From Tildeniella torsiva UHER 1998/13D (lineage in GTDB: Bacteria > Cyanobacteriota > Cyanobacteriia > Phormidesmidales > Phormidesmidaceae), in the NCBI GenBank assembly GCA_019358835.1, contig JAHHIH010000034.1, positions 1 through 47,856 on the forward strand: a stretch of DNA of 47,856 nucleotides. The letters are read 5' to 3'. The notes beneath the pieces are model-generated. The model saw only the letters and a list, made by a program, of their open reading frames with translations. It was not told the DNA's origin and did no database searches. The first letter of the stretch is position 1, and each line of letters starts with the position of its first letter. A program made the translations under genes and the position numbers. Shown here piece by piece: positions 40,746 to 47,856 of this stretch.

Positions 40746-41768
40746 TTAATCGTTCAAGAGTGGCGACATTTGCATTCCAATTAGTTCAATGGAGCGCATC
40801 AGTTGGGCGTGGTTCATCTGCGCGTTATCCATTTGAAACGTTACTCTCGAAATGCCGCCGAGCGATTCGCTATGACGGCGGATTTTCTCCGCCACTTCTT
40901 CGGGACTGCCGACCAGTAACGCGCCGGTTGCGCCGCGCTGCGCATCAAAATCGGCGCGCGTAACCGGCGGCCAGCCTCTCTCTCTGCCGATTCTAGTGAA
41001 GGTTTCGGCGTAGCCCGGGAAAAATTCTTCAACGGCTTGTTCAGTCGTGTCGGCGACATAACCGATTGAATGCAATGAAACTTTCAATGTTTCGGGCGCG
41101 TGTCCGGCGTACTCTCCAGCATCGCGGTATAAATCTATGAGCGAGCGAAAGCGATGCGTTTCGCCGCCGATAATGGCGACCACGAGCGGCAGTCCAAGCA
41201 TTCCGGCGCGACGGAAAGATTGCGGCGTACCGCCGACCCCGATCCAGATGGGAAACGGCTTTTGCAGCGGACGCGGATAAATTGCTTGGTTTTCCAGCGC
41301 GGGGCGAAATTTGCCCGACCAATCGACCGTTTCGTTGTCCCGAATTTTGAGCAAGAGGTCGAGCTTTTCAGCGAAAATCTCGTCGTAATCGCCGAGACTA
41401 AATCCGAATAGCGGAAAGGCTTCGGTGAACGAGCCGCGCCCGACAACCATTTCGGCGCGACCTTTTGAAATCAAATCGAGCGTGGCGAATTGTTGAAACA
41501 CACGCACCGGGTCAGCCGCGCTCAGCACCGTAACCGCGCTGATTAGACGAATGCGCTCGGTGCGTGCGGCGGCAGCGGCGAGAATAACCGCGTTTGCCGA
41601 ATCTAAAAATTCATGCCGATGATGCTCGCCGATACCGAAGATATCCAAGCCGGAACGATCCGCTTGCTCTATTCTCTCCAGCAGTTCGGCGACAGACTGT
41701 GCGGCATCCGCCGTTTCGCCGTTTTCACTCGTTCCAACCGAGGCAAAACTGTCAATTCCAACTTCCAT
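40746..41768 (-). CDS. LLM-class flavin-dependent oxidoreductase
   Basis: I chose the ATG at 41768 (GAG 7 bases upstream); a TTG at 41780 is in frame. The 340-residue bacterial-luciferase-like monooxygenase has a TIM-barrel pattern: MEVGIDSFA, FGIGEHHRHEF, the flavin-site AVTVLSAADPVRVFQQFATL, SKGRAEMVVGRGSF, and IWIGVGGTPQSFRRAG. The C-terminal GSPEEVAEKIRRHSESLGGI is standard for this group. It uses reduced FMN or F420 to oxidise an unknown small molecule. HIP1 sites are absent and its GC-rich, CpG-rich codons (many GCG, CGC, TCG) differ from neighbours, suggesting acquisition. It sits just right of the IS5-type element. Confidence 0.88.
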   Translation of the reverse strand: MEVGIDSFASVGTSENGETADAAQSVAELLERIEQADRSGLDIFGIGEHHRHEFLDSANAVILAAAAARTERIRLISAVTVLSAADPVRVFQQFATLDLISKGRAEMVVGRGSFTEAFPLFGFSLGDYDEIFAEKLDLLLKIRDNETVDWSGKFRPALENQAIYPRPLQKPFPIWIGVGGTPQSFRRAGMLGLPLVVAIIGGETHRFRSLIDLYRDAGEYAGHAPETLKVSLHSIGYVADTTEQAVEEFFPGYAETFTRIGRERGWPPVTRADFDAQRGATGALLVGSPEEVAEKIRRHSESLGGISRVTFQMDNAQMNHAQLMRSIELIGMQMSPLLND

Positions 41769-41859
41769 ATCATTTCTCAAGCGTTTTGCGAATGAAACTA
41801 TATTTGGGACAATTCTTGTGGGATAGCCGTCCCGGCTGTTCAGTCTCCAGCAATCGCGA

Positions 41860-42756
41860 TCACTGGATGCGCTGAATCGAGCTGATGTTGTCTTGCAAGC
41901 CTAGACCGCTCAGGTCGCTGTAGCTGCGGGTGCTTAGGGTACGGCAGTTGCCTCGGTAGCGGACGTCTGAACACAGTCGCCAGGTGCCGCTTTGAATGCG
42001 CACCGAGGAGATCTGATCGTTGAGCCCCCGAGGGATCAGGTCGTAGATCGAGTCAGAGACCGTGATGCTGCTACCACCGTAGTTAACGTCGAGGTACACC
42101 GTGATCAAGCTACCGCTAGACCCACTGCTGCCCGAGCTATCGCTGCTGACTAGCTGCATTGAGCTGATGGTGTCTTGCAGCCCCAGGGCGCTGAGGTTGC
42201 TGTAGCTGCCGGGGCCTAAGGTTTGGCACCTGCCCCGGTAGTTTACGTCGGCGCACAGCTGCCAGTTGCCACCATCGATTTGAATCGACGAAATGGTGTC
42301 GTTGATCCCGCGGGAGATGAGATTGTTAATGGAAGTGGTAAAGACGGTATTGTTACCGCTAAAGCCAGGGTCTGAATAGACGGTAATGCGGGGGCTAGCA
42401 CCGCCACCGACCGACGGCGTAGTGGTGGTTTCGGGCTGAATGGAGGTAATGGCATTGGCTAGCCCAAAGGAACCCAACGACGAGTAGTTGCCGGGGCTAA
42501 AGGTTTTGCAGTTGCCTCGGGAGCCAAAGTCAGAGCAGACTTGCCAGGTGCCCGAGACCACAACCATTGATTCGGCGCGATCGTTAAAGCCCTGGTTGTT
42601 TAAGTCACGCACCCCAGAGGAAAACGATCGCTGTTCACCGCTAAAGTCAGGCCCGTCAAATAGAATAATTTGGGTCGTTTGGGCGATCGCGCCGGGCTGA
42701 GCCAATAGGGCACCCAGTATGCCAACCACTATCCACAGCCAAAATGTTTTTTTCAT
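41860..42756 (-). CDS. secreted beta/gamma-crystallin-like protein, three repeats
   Basis: A 298-residue protein with a signal peptide (FWLWIVVGILGALLAQPGAIA, cleaved after AQ or AIA). The mature part has three consecutive ~85-residue beta/gamma-crystallin domains, each starting with a Y/F-x-x-x-x-F/Y-x-G Greek key (ILFDGPDFSGEQRSF; VYSDPGFSGNNTVF; VYLDVNYGGSSITV) and ending with a paired-Cys key such as QLCADVNYRGRCQTLGPGSY. N/D-x-x-S-S/A-type calcium motifs (INDTISSIQI, LNDQISSVRI) suggest calcium binding. A Ser/Gly linker separates repeats two and three. Function is probably extracellular or envelope stability. No operon partner is evident. Confidence 0.85.
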   Translation of the reverse strand: MKKTFWLWIVVGILGALLAQPGAIAQTTQIILFDGPDFSGEQRSFSSGVRDLNNQGFNDRAESMVVVSGTWQVCSDFGSRGNCKTFSPGNYSSLGSFGLANAITSIQPETTTTPSVGGGASPRITVYSDPGFSGNNTVFTTSINNLISRGINDTISSIQIDGGNWQLCADVNYRGRCQTLGPGSYSNLSALGLQDTISSMQLVSSDSSGSSGSSGSLITVYLDVNYGGSSITVSDSIYDLIPRGLNDQISSVRIQSGTWRLCSDVRYRGNCRTLSTRSYSDLSGLGLQDNISSIQRIQ

Positions 42757-42989
42757 TTTTTCATACTTATATTTATCAACACTCCGGACAGTTTTTGGGA
42801 GCCAACGGCAGAATAGGAGTCTCAGCCCTCTTCCACAGCGGTCTAGTCAACGAGAGATCAGGGGTTTCAGCGCTTGCCCAGACAAATGTCCGGACTATTG
42901 ATGGAATAGACTTAATCCGAAATAGTAGAAAGTCTTGCTGAACGAGTTAAGCTGCTGTTCTCTCGCTCAGCAAAAACGCCTAACCATCG

Positions 42990-43904
42990 TTAGCTCAGAG
43001 GAGTCACGCTACTATCGCGATCTGAATTATCAGGGAGCGGAATGAATTCAGTTTCACCGGGAACCGCCGGGAAGCGGCGGTCTTGCCAATCTCGTTTTGC
43101 CTGCTCGATACGGGCTGAGCGGCTCGACACAAAGTTCCAGTACTTTGTGCGATCGCCCACTGGTGCCCCACCGATAATCATTGCTTTTGCCTCAGCCCCC
43201 GCACGGATATCTACTGATTCATCCGGCGCTAAAACGGCTAAACGATATGGTTCTAACGGCTTTCCATTTACGAATAGGCCGGATGTGACGCTATAAACTG
43301 CCCTTTCTAACCCTTCCATTGGCGCTAGCTGAAATTGACTACCCTCCGTGAAAACGAGCGCTAGGTAAAGAGTGGCAGAGTAGGTTTTAACGGGTGATTG
43401 GTGAGACTGGTAGCTACCGGCGATCAAGGTCGCGCTGGTGCCTGTTCGAATCCACCTGGGTAAATCAGTCGCCGGATAATGTGAAAAGCTGGGTTCAACT
43501 TCTTCCGCGATTTCGGGGAGGGCAATCCAGGTCTGAATGCCGTGAAGAGTAGCTTCTTTCTCTCTAAAGCTCTCGGGCGATCGCTCAGAATGAACAATAC
43601 CTTTGCCCGCTGTCATCCAGTTCACCTCGCCCGGAAAGATCTCTTGTACTGTACCTAGACTATCTCTATGCAGAAGGCTTCCTTCAAACAAATAGGTAAC
43701 CGTCGCTAAATTGATGTGTGGATGGGGCCTAACATCAACGCCTTTCCCAGCCGGGAAAATAGCTGGGCCTAAGTGATCAAAGAAGATGAAAGGTCCAACC
43801 ATTTTTAGGGTTTCACTCGGCAAGATGCGCTGTATGCTAAACCCACCTAAGTCGTGCTTTTCAGGCGTAATCAATTGCTGAATAATCATTTTTGTACGAT
43901 CCAT
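42990..43904 (-). CDS. pirin-family protein
   Basis: A 304-residue bicupin. The N-terminal cupin carries the metal-site pattern HPHINLATVTYLFEG (two His) and, later, GKGIVHSE with His and Glu, as in bacterial pirins with quercetinase activity (YhhW/YhaK type). The C-terminal cupin is degenerate. An insertion around TYSATLYLALVFTEGSQ is typical. It should bind iron and oxidise flavonoid-like compounds or act as a redox sensor. Start choice: ATG at 43904; 43889 is an alternative. Three AraC-type boxes lie 48-135 bp upstream, the best-preserved set in the window. Intergenic 42757-42989 shows no further feature. Confidence 0.88.
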   Translation of the reverse strand: MDRTKMIIQQLITPEKHDLGGFSIQRILPSETLKMVGPFIFFDHLGPAIFPAGKGVDVRPHPHINLATVTYLFEGSLLHRDSLGTVQEIFPGEVNWMTAGKGIVHSERSPESFREKEATLHGIQTWIALPEIAEEVEPSFSHYPATDLPRWIRTGTSATLIAGSYQSHQSPVKTYSATLYLALVFTEGSQFQLAPMEGLERAVYSVTSGLFVNGKPLEPYRLAVLAPDESVDIRAGAEAKAMIIGGAPVGDRTKYWNFVSSRSARIEQAKRDWQDRRFPAVPGETEFIPLPDNSDRDSSVTPLS

Positions 43905-43951
43905 TCTTAGTTATCGTTGTGGACGAAGATACAATCTTAATTCTGTTGCTG

Positions 43952-44039
43952 CTTCAGATTCTTGCCTAACTCAAATTAAATGTAATGAGTTCCAAGGCTC
44001 GGTTTCTTTCAAATTCTTAGGGTGTTTTGTCAGATTCTT
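43952..44039 (-). promoter_or_regulatory. AraC-type boxes, copy D, upstream of pirin
   Basis: Three boxes on the minus strand: AAGAATCTGAAG (43952-43963), AAGAATTTGAAA (44007-44018) and AAGAATCTGACA (44028-44039). Spacings are 55 and 21 bp, matching copies B and C. The outermost box overlaps the stop codon of the hydrolase gene at 44030. Confidence 0.68.
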
Positions 44040-44926
44040 GTGCAATCAGCTTCAAGACGTAGTGTGGAACCAATCGCTCTGTCGAGGAACGAGCGGATCA
44101 AAGCTGCCACCTCCTCTGCATGAGTCTCCAGCGCGAAATGTCCGGCGTCGAGCAGATGAATCTTTGCATCCGGAAGATCTCGCTGATAAGCGGCAGCACC
44201 AGCGGGCAGAAACGCCGGATCATAACGTCCCCAGACGGCGAGAAGCGGCGGACGGTGCTCGCGAAAGTACGACTGGAAGGCTGGATAGAGCGCGACGTTA
44301 CTGCGGTAGTCGAGGATCAGATCGAGCTGGATCTCCTCCGCGTCTGGCCGCCCCATGTAGGCGATGTCAAGTTCGTAGCCGTCGGGCGACAGAAGGGTTG
44401 GATCGGCTCCAGTACCATACTGCCAGTTCCGGATTGTGTCTGGCGCGAGCGAGGGTCGGCAGGCTTCCCGGTTCGCTGCGCTCGGTTCACGCCAATAGGC
44501 TTCCCACGGCCCCCATTCATCACTAAAACCCTCAAGGTAAGCGTTGCCGTTCTGCGAGACGATCGCAGATATCCGTTCAGGATGGCGCATCGCCAGACGT
44601 AGACCTACTGGCGCACCGTAGTCGAAGATGTAGAGTACGTATTGATCGAGCGACAAAGCATCGACAAAGCCCTCGATTACGTCGGCAAGGCGGTCGAACC
44701 TGTAGTCGAATGCCCCGCGTGGCGGTGCCTTGGTCTGTCCGAAACCAGGCAGGTCCGGCGCGACGAGCCGAAAGCGATCGGCGAGCAGAGGGATCAGGTC
44801 GCGGAACATGTGGCTAGCGGTCGGAAAGCCATGTAACAGCAGTATTACCGGCGCGTCGCTTGCCCCCGCTTCGCGGTAGAACACTTCGACATCACCAACC
44901 TGTCGAAATCCGTAGCGTATTTTCAT
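44030..44926 (-). CDS. alpha/beta hydrolase, haloalkane dehalogenase/epoxide hydrolase type
   Basis: A 298-residue alpha/beta hydrolase whose nucleophile is Asp, not Ser: YIFDYGAPVGLRLA. With the oxyanion HGFPTASHMFR, the LVAPDLPGFGQT strand, the acid in WGRYDPAFL and His in LDAGHFALETHAE, this fits the dehalogenase/epoxide-hydrolase group. The last ~10 residues are not family-like; they read into the regulatory boxes of the pirin gene, so the true 3' end was probably replaced by recombination. AAAGGAAAAGAG precedes the ATG. Soluble cytosolic enzyme; substrate unknown. Confidence 0.87.
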   Translation of the reverse strand: MKIRYGFRQVGDVEVFYREAGASDAPVILLLHGFPTASHMFRDLIPLLADRFRLVAPDLPGFGQTKAPPRGAFDYRFDRLADVIEGFVDALSLDQYVLYIFDYGAPVGLRLAMRHPERISAIVSQNGNAYLEGFSDEWGPWEAYWREPSAANREACRPSLAPDTIRNWQYGTGADPTLLSPDGYELDIAYMGRPDAEEIQLDLILDYRSNVALYPAFQSYFREHRPPLLAVWGRYDPAFLPAGAAAYQRDLPDAKIHLLDAGHFALETHAEEVAALIRSFLDRAIGSTLRLEADCTRI

Positions 44927-44986
44927 CTCTTTTCCTTTGATTGCGCGTGTAAAAGTTTTGATCTGCTTCGGACTAAACTTCGACGC

Positions 44987-45315
44987 TCAGATTTGGCATC
45001 CGCCAGACACATCCACTACATTGCCGCTGATGTAGCCAGCGTCTGAACCTATGAGGAAGCAAACGGTCGCCGCTACCTCCGCCAAGGTTGCAATCCGGCG
45101 GATGGCGTGAAGACCCATGATCGCTTCCGCTGCTTCCGACAATTTTTCGGCTGCGGCTGTTGCCATATCCGTCGGCATGATACCTGACTGCACACAGTGA
45201 TGTTGCGCAGACCAGGATCGTGCTGGGCACCCTTCGCATACCCTACGATCGCCGCTCCTAAACCGCGAGAACCACCCGTTACCAGTGCAACTTTGCCTGC
45301 AAGTGTTGTCGTCAT
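44987..45315 (-). pseudogene. SDR-family gene with internal deletion
   Basis: The 5' part reads MTTTLAGKVALVTGGSRGLG, the intact Rossmann start, then jumps directly to VGYAKGAQHDPGLRNITV, which normally follows the catalytic YxxxK far downstream. A frameshift follows, after which QSGIMPTDMATAAAEKLSEA and GYISGNVVDVSGGCQI complete the normal C-terminus. About 130 codons carrying NNAG and the active site are gone, so the gene is dead. It lies between the dehalogenase-like and SDR genes on the same strand. Confidence 0.82.
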
Positions 45316-45460
45316 GATGGACTCATTTAGATGTATTACTGCTCAATCAAACACTGCGTACTATCGGTACGCCCCTGAGAAACCAACGGCACGGAGAGTG
45401 ATCGAGCAGATGATGCAGGTCGATCGCCACTTGGTCGCAACATTTCGCACTGCCGTTCGA

Positions 45461-46207
45461 CTACTGCGCTAAATACCCACCATCTATCATCAACGTTTCA
45501 CCTGTTACGAACGATGCCAGGTCAGATGATAAAAACAGGACTGCATTTGCAACTTCAAGCGGTGTGCCAGCTCGTCCGATCGGGTGAAGTCCTGCCAAGT
45601 AAGCTTTGGCTTCATCTGTAGCGGCTTCAAACACATCTGTTTTGATTGACCCTGGTGCAACGACATTGATGCGAATACCCGCTTTGGCATATTGGAGTGC
45701 AGCAGCTTTTGTTAAGCCTACTACCGCATGTTTACTCGCGGTGTAGAGGAGTAAGTTAGGAAGTGCAACGACTCCAAGCGCAGATGCCATATTGACGATT
45801 GCACCACTTCCCTGTTTCAACATCTGAGCGCTTTCATATTTCATCGACAACCAAACGCCTTTAACATTGACGTTCATTGTGCGGTCATATTCAGCTTCTG
45901 TTTGCTCAGTCAATGAGGGATTTTCGCTGATTATTCCTGCATTATTAAAGGCAATATCCAACCGACCAAAAACGTCAACCGTTTTATCAACCATTGCTTT
46001 GACATCGGCTTCTTTCGTGACATCTGCTTGCACAAAAATAGCCTCTCCGCCAACTTCCTTGATCAATCGAACTGTTTCTTCCCCTTCATCTATTCGACGA
46101 CCAACCACCACTACCTTTGCTTGTTGTTGGGCATAAGCGATCGCGGTTGCACGACCAATTCCTGAAGTTCCGCTGGTGACTAACGCCACTTTATCTTGCA
46201 GTATCAT
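45461..46207 (-). CDS. SDR-family oxidoreductase
   Basis: The ATG at 46207 follows CAGGAGAAACAAA; the longer frame upstream is unlikely. The 248-residue protein has NNAG (AFNNAGII), the catalytic Ser in NMASALG and YTASK. The cofactor motif reads V-T-S-G-T-S-G-I-G: the first Gly of the usual TGxxxGIG is Ser, a rare change that may weaken NAD(P) binding. Arg after beta-2 (VVVGRR) favours NADP. The C-terminal GETLMIDGGYLAQ is standard. It resembles glucose-1-dehydrogenase/3-oxoacyl-reductase-like SDRs; substrate unknown. The quinone-oxidoreductase gene 88 bp upstream on the same strand may be co-transcribed. Confidence 0.88.
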   Translation of the reverse strand: MILQDKVALVTSGTSGIGRATAIAYAQQQAKVVVVGRRIDEGEETVRLIKEVGGEAIFVQADVTKEADVKAMVDKTVDVFGRLDIAFNNAGIISENPSLTEQTEAEYDRTMNVNVKGVWLSMKYESAQMLKQGSGAIVNMASALGVVALPNLLLYTASKHAVVGLTKAAALQYAKAGIRINVVAPGSIKTDVFEAATDEAKAYLAGLHPIGRAGTPLEVANAVLFLSSDLASFVTGETLMIDGGYLAQ

Positions 46208-46295
46208 TTTGTTTCTCCTGTTCCAATCAATATTGACCTTCAGCACACAATCAAACTCCGATCCGTTTAGCAATTTCCAACCTCGTAAGGCTGGT

Positions 46296-47264
46296 TTAAT
46301 CTTCTGTAAATTTCAGCACGATCTTGCCCCGTGTTCCTCCCTGCTCTAGACGCTGATGTGCCAGAACGACCTGATCCCAAGAAAACACTGAATCAATCAC
46401 TGGACGAAGCTGATGACGCTCGATTAGTTTTGTCAAAGCCTCTAATTTTGCTCGGTACTGGGGTGACAAAACAAAATGAATCGTCAGATTCTTTCCCCAT
46501 GCTTCAAGAAGCGATTGCGGTATTGCAATGTCTACAATGCTTGTAAGCCTACCAAAGGGACGAATGATTTCTAGACTACGCTGAATTGTTTCTCCGCCGA
46601 TCGTATCTAGAACTAAATCCACACCCAGTCCATTTGTTTCTTGACGAATGACTTCTACGTAATCTTCATTCTTGTAATCAATTACCCGATCTGCGCCCAG
46701 TTCTGTCACGAAATCTCGGTTTCTAGAACTACACGTCGCAAAAACGTATGCCCCGATCGCTTTGGCGAGTTGAACTGCGATCGAACCCACTCCACCCGCA
46801 CCCGCATGGATGAGAACTGTTTCACCAACTTGTAGGTTGCCCCTAGCCACTAGGCAATCCCAAGCCGTTCCGCCTGCAAGCGGAAAAGAAGCTGCTTCAA
46901 TGTGCGATAGATTTGCAGGCTTCAATGCAACAATCGCTGCATCAGCCACATGATACTGAGCGTAGCTACCGAATTCTCCAAAAATTTGCGGCGAGTAATA
47001 TACGTTGTCTCCCACCTTGAAATCAGTCACAGCTTCGCCAATTGCCTCAATCACCCCTGAAACATCGACTCCAAGGATGGCGGGTAATTGAACCAATTCC
47101 TTGTAATCACCACGACGAGTTTGGTAATCGACTGGGTTAATCGAGGTTGCACAAACTCTGACTAACACCTGATTCGCCTTTAGTGTTGGTGTGGGAACCG
47201 TTTGAATCTCAAACTTATCAGCATCACCAAACGCGGTCAATACGGCTGCTTTCATAGATTCCAT
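46296..47264 (-). CDS. MDR-family quinone oxidoreductase/zinc-independent alcohol dehydrogenase
   Basis: Start chosen at ATG 47264 (AAGGAG 11 bases upstream); the TTG at 47273 is too close to it. The 322-residue enzyme has a GroES-like N-terminal domain (VLVRVCATSINPVDYQTRRG, ILGVDVSGVIEAIG) and a Rossmann domain with AGAGGVGSIAVQLAKAIGA. The structural and catalytic zinc ligands of alcohol dehydrogenases are absent, so it belongs to the NADPH:quinone reductase/enoyl-reductase branch. The C-terminal GTRGKIVLKF is typical. Likely detoxifies reactive quinones or enones. It is the first gene of a probable two-gene unit with the SDR at 45461. Confidence 0.9.
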   Translation of the reverse strand: MESMKAAVLTAFGDADKFEIQTVPTPTLKANQVLVRVCATSINPVDYQTRRGDYKELVQLPAILGVDVSGVIEAIGEAVTDFKVGDNVYYSPQIFGEFGSYAQYHVADAAIVALKPANLSHIEAASFPLAGGTAWDCLVARGNLQVGETVLIHAGAGGVGSIAVQLAKAIGAYVFATCSSRNRDFVTELGADRVIDYKNEDYVEVIRQETNGLGVDLVLDTIGGETIQRSLEIIRPFGRLTSIVDIAIPQSLLEAWGKNLTIHFVLSPQYRAKLEALTKLIERHQLRPVIDSVFSWDQVVLAHQRLEQGGTRGKIVLKFTED

Positions 47265-47546
47265 CTGTGTCAACTCTCCTTGATTTAGAATAAAAAACGA
47301 CGGATTTCAATACCATTCAGCGTAGGTAAGCTCTCCCTAACTACCGCGTGTAAAGTATAAATTGATAGACTTTGGCTCTCGCTTCGTTGAAATTCTGGAC
47401 GTTATCGGCAACTTGGAGGAATATCGTCAAAATTGGCGCTAAATTCTTGAGGTAGGGACTTTGATGCGTGAGTTGAAACGTAACCCAACACGGCGTTGGG
47501 CGTACCGTTGTACAAACCGGCCTTCACCCTACCAGCACTCAACTGT
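47265..47546. other. intergenic stretch without a recognised gene
   Basis: I find no coding frame or RNA gene here. A short ACCCAAC...GTTGGG inverted element at about 47481-47498 is the same dispersed repeat type as at 25680. Confidence 0.3.
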
Positions 47547-47738
47547 TCAGAACATCGTGTTATCGTTAGCCGACGCTTCCGGGATAGTCTGAAGCACGTC
47601 CCAATGCTCGACTATCTTGCTTTTATCATTCAGGCGGAAGATGTCAATGCCTGCCCAGTCGTTGTCGCCCGGCCATTGCTGGTAGCAATGCAAGACTACA
47701 TAATTGCCTTCAGCGAAGACGCGCTTAAACGGGTGCAT
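47547..47738 (-). pseudogene. C-terminal half of a SnoaL-like (NTF2-fold) protein
   Basis: The frame reads [20 protein letters not shown], then [20 protein letters not shown] and [17 protein letters not shown], the highly characteristic end of SnoaL-like polyketide-cyclase-type proteins. The N-terminal half is missing: the frame closes with a stop at about 47770, preceded by unrelated sequence. It is therefore a truncated relic. A different minus frame runs from 47856 to 47765 at the window edge ([16 protein letters not shown] before the stop), possibly the end of another gene, but I cannot identify it. Confidence 0.65.
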
Positions 47739-47856
47739 CCCACCTTTGCGATGAGTACAAGTACTCAGAATTTATGTTGAGGCATCAGCGCTAAGCTCTC
47801 AGTACCCCTGACGATATTGGAGTAGGTCAGATGGATGTCGATACGCGTGCTCAAAT

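Noticed and set aside
47765..47856. Partial minus frame at the window edge ending in LALMPQHKF
   Set aside because: Only ~30 residues are visible and I cannot match them to a family; kept as a remark only.

Overview
The window looks like chromosomal DNA of a filamentous, Leptolyngbya/Nodosilinea-like cyanobacterium. The left half is rich in the HIP1 octamer GCGATCGC, and it carries families typical of cyanobacteria: a cyAbrB regulator, DUF4394/DUF4114 and DUF4331 proteins, a NicO nickel transporter, Uma2, and an UrtA-like domain fused to a PP2C phosphatase. The genus is inference; the phylum is well supported.

Layout. Positions 1-2.5 kb hold small hypothetical genes, a hicAB toxin-antitoxin pair, a decayed gene and tRNA-His(GUG). 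Positions 2.7-14.2 kb are housekeeping-like: a GT2 glycosyltransferase, a large DUF4394/DUF4114 protein, a DUF4331-TPR-NicO operon, a GspE/PilB-like ATPase, and a DUF547/rhodanese/TIGR04282-type cluster. Positions 14.4-18.5 kb form one regulatory operon: a cytosolic UrtA-like sensor fused to a SpoIIE-type phosphatase, a GGDEF diguanylate cyclase, a DUF6272/HATPase-like protein and a STAS protein. This is a complete partner-switching set joined to c-di-GMP synthesis, with the same parts list as the SiaABCD system. Positions 18.6-25.6 kb carry an HtrA protease, a MerR-type regulator with a VWA protein, a divergent SDR, Uma2 and gamma-glutamyltransferase.

From about 25.6 kb the character changes. 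The rest is an accessory region with fewer HIP1 sites, pieces of four insertion sequences (IS1-like, an unassigned DDE element with a C7 frameshift, an IS4 fragment, IS5), an integrase remnant, and many broken genes (RidA, SDR, AraC, MDR, TAP-hydrolase, SnoaL-like). Between them are intact stress or detoxification genes, nearly all on the minus strand: TMEM175 channel, alpha/beta hydrolases, TAP-like and CocE/NonD secreted hydrolases, two CPBP proteases, a saccharopine-dehydrogenase-like protein, an LLM flavin oxidoreductase, a beta/gamma-crystallin-like secreted protein, pirin, SDR and a quinone oxidoreductase.

Two patterns tie the accessory region together. First, a 12-bp box (minus strand AAGAATYTGAMA) occurs eight times at four loci with conserved 21- and 55-bp spacings. 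It lies upstream of the hydrolase, saccharopine-DH-like and pirin genes and beside 3' remnants of AraC-type regulators, so it is probably the operator of an AraC-family regulon. Second, a leader of about 85 bp is shared by the secreted-hydrolase genes, one copy of which has become fused in frame to the hydrolase.
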